Assembly: GCA_911728435.2 (NCBI GenBank)
Contig: OU452210.1
Location: 4,526,001-4,590,000 of the forward strand
From: Apoderus coryli
Lineage: Eukaryota; Arthropoda; Insecta; Coleoptera; Attelabidae
Reading direction: 5' to 3'
DNA length: 64,000 bases
Shown: positions 62,072 through 64,000 of the stretch, piece by piece
Layout: every line of letters begins with the position of its first letter
Position numbering within the stretch: position 1 is the stretch's first letter
The notes under the pieces: model-generated
What the model saw: only the letters and a program-made list of their open reading frames with translations
The model's database searches: none
What the model was told of the DNA's origin: nothing
Program-made: the position numbers and the translations under genes

Positions 62072-62211
62072 CTGGAATTTTAAATAGTAATTTTCTACTT
62101 ATGTAGAATCTAGATTATTTATTAAAAAAATTCAGATTAACTTAACCCTTAAAATATATTTTTTATTGCAAAAAGGACAGGATTTTTGTCAAAAAAAAAC
62201 CCTATTGTATT

Positions 62212-63276
62212 AGGTCATTCAATAAGTCCGTATGATGACATAGACATAGATCACGTTAGGGTAAACCACCCAGTTATTGGACATGTGGGAGTTATTGGAC
62301 AAAGTGTGTTTTTTAAACTGAAATAAGATTTTTAAAAGTATTACGTCATTGGCGACTCTATTGGTTAGAGAGTTGTTCTGAACCCACGCCTCCTTAACCC
62401 AGAAAACGTGAAAAAATTGACAAATTGGTTATGAACGATCGCAAATTGAAGGTGCACGAGCTAGCTGACATTGTAAAGATATCAGATGGTAGTGTTCTTA
62501 CCATTTTACACGAACATTTGGGTATGCGAAAGCACTGTGCATAGTGCGTGCCGCGTGAGCTAACGTTCGACCAAAAACGAATTGAAGCTTCAGAGGAGTG
62601 TTTGACGCTGTTAAACCGCAATAAAATGGAATTCTATCATCGATGTGTGACAATGGATGAAACATGGCTTGACTATTACACACTAGAATCCAAAAGACAG
62701 TCAGCTGAGTGGACAGCAATCGACGAACCGAATTCAAAGCGAGCAAAGACGCAACAGGCGGCCGGTAAGGTGATGGCGGCTGTATTTTGGAATGCGAACG
62801 AAATAACATCCATAAAGCAACCATCATCAACAGCGACTATTAGTGTGCACTTTTGGATCGATTGATATCGCAAAGAAACGGTCACATTTACAAAAAAAAA
62901 AGTGTTGTTTCACCAAGAAAATGGACCGTGCCACAAATCGATGAAAACTATGGCATAATTGAATGCATTGGGCTTCGAATTGCTTACTCACCACCGTATT
63001 CTCCAGATTTAGCCCCACAGCGACTTTTTCCTGTTTTCCAATCTCAAGAGAATGCTTGCTGGAAAGAAATTTAAATCCAATGCTAAAGTAATCGCTGAAA
63101 CTGAGGCCTATTTGACGAGAAAGAGAAATCGTACCACTTTTAAGTGGTATCGAAAAGTTGGAAAATCGCTATACTCGTTGTATTGCCCACGAAGGCAACT
63201 ACGTTGAATAATAAAATCGAGTTTTGTCAAAATTTTGTTTTTTTTCTTAATTATCCTACGGACTTATTGAATGACC
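62212..63276 (+). mobile_element. mariner (DD34D-type) element, near full length but frameshifted
   Basis: Inverted ends GGTCATTCAATAAGTCCG and CGGACTTATTGAATGACC about 1.06 kb apart. The plus-strand transposase is broken into frames: [20 protein letters not shown] then SDGSVLTILHEHLGM (N-terminal HTH, about 62420-62530), MDETWLDYYTLESKRQSAEW (about 62655, first catalytic Asp), [16 protein letters not shown], a degraded second Asp region near 62920, and [19 protein letters not shown] near 63000 where the usual Asp after LAP is lost. Same family as 11232-12020 but opposite orientation. In the intron 5' of exon A. Confidence 0.
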
Positions 63277-63663
63277 TGTTAATATACATAAATAGAAGAT
63301 GATGTTCAAGTATGTTGGTCGAGTTCAAAATTAAATAACGTCATATGAAAACTATTACAAATACCCACAAAAGGATCTAATATTTGAAACTTTACTTTAC
63401 TCATGATTAAGCACAGGCGCTTAGAGAATGAATTTTCATCTAAAACGCGTGTAATGTAGTAGCATGAAAATTTACTGTTGCGAAAACGCTGACGTTAGTA
63501 TAAGTTCGGTAATTCAAATTTGTTAAATTGATAATATTTTACTACTATTTTACCCTTATCCCATAAAATGTGAGTAAGATCATTCATTTTAAAATAATTG
63601 GTATGTGTTTTATATCTGAAATCAAAAATATTACAGCTTTGTAATCAACTGTATTTATAGAAA

Positions 63664-63856
63664 CAATACTTCTGGATAAATCCTAATTTACACTAGCAAA
63701 CGCTTCCCTGATAATCCTGTCAGCTTCTTCAGATCCATTTTTCGTAAACGCGGTTCAATTAAATTACATTTCAGATGCTCTGAAGATGCGGAGAGTACGA
63801 TCAACGAAACGTTAGCTAGTGTAAATTTGACACAGGATTTATGCAGAAGTATTGAT
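63664..63856. repeat. about 0.2 kb inverted-repeat element
   Basis: Left arm CAATACTTCTGGATAAATCC then TTTACACTAGCAAACG, right arm CGTTAGCTAGTGTAAATTT then GGATTTATGCAGAAGTATTG: about 40 bases inverted around a 105-base centre. Likely a small MITE. Confidence 0.
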
Positions 63857-64000
63857 TTTATAAGTTTTGTGCCCTAGGGAAGTTTTCTGTCTAAAACTGT
63901 ATCATTATAAGATTTGAATTTTGTAATCATTACTAATTTTAATTTACAAAAGTTAATTTAAGCTATATACTTCAATAATTAAATTGATCGCTACATTTTA

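Overview
This window is AT-rich, intron-rich animal DNA, almost certainly from an insect. The order is not determined; the mix of mariner, DD41D, Tigger-like, hAT-like, RTE-like and CR1/Jockey-like elements would suit a beetle or another repeat-rich insect. One host gene, on the minus strand, accounts for nearly the whole window. It is a Down syndrome cell adhesion molecule (Dscam) family gene, entering from the right edge with its 5' part missing and ending at a stop codon near position 5606. I resolve 20 coding exons from 62071 down to 5606. Every one is bounded by AG/GT splice signals and all join in a single open frame of about 1475 codons. In order they encode the second half of Ig5, Ig6 to Ig9, FN3-1 to FN3-4, Ig10, FN3-5 and FN3-6, one membrane span, and a cytoplasmic tail of about 300 residues ending in IHV. 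This is the standard Dscam layout minus the signal peptide and Ig1 to mid-Ig5, which must lie beyond 64000. No array of duplicated alternative exons is visible, so this looks like a Dscam2/3/4-type paralog rather than a hypervariable Dscam1-type gene; the exact paralog is not settled. Layout from left to right. 1-5605 is 3' flank, with a Helentron/DINE-like repeat (about 318-2615) built on a (TCTG)n tract and a higher-order tandem array, and a 1 kb fold-back element (3190-4146). 5606-18632 holds the cytoplasmic and membrane exons, with mariner, DD41D, Tigger and LINE debris and a 0.75 kb fold-back element in the introns. 18633-24241 is a 5.6 kb intron with a LINE RNase H remnant and a GC-rich LINE 5' segment. 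24242-34890 carries FN3-2 to FN3-6 and Ig10, with small MITEs, one only 13 bp from a splice donor. 34891-45261 carries Ig8, Ig9 and FN3-1, and contains a LINE with a long intact reverse-transcriptase frame (42110-44428). 45262-62071 carries Ig5 to Ig7 in large introns with an RTE fragment, an hAT-like element, degenerate LINEs and tandem repeats. 62072-64000 is upstream intron with a second mariner copy. No second host gene, functional RNA gene, CRISPR array or bacterial-type feature was recognised. Most short open frames are chance frames in AT-rich DNA or pieces of transposons. [Form note: the original answer gave no confidence values; every confidence of 0 below is a placeholder required by the schema, not an estimate.]
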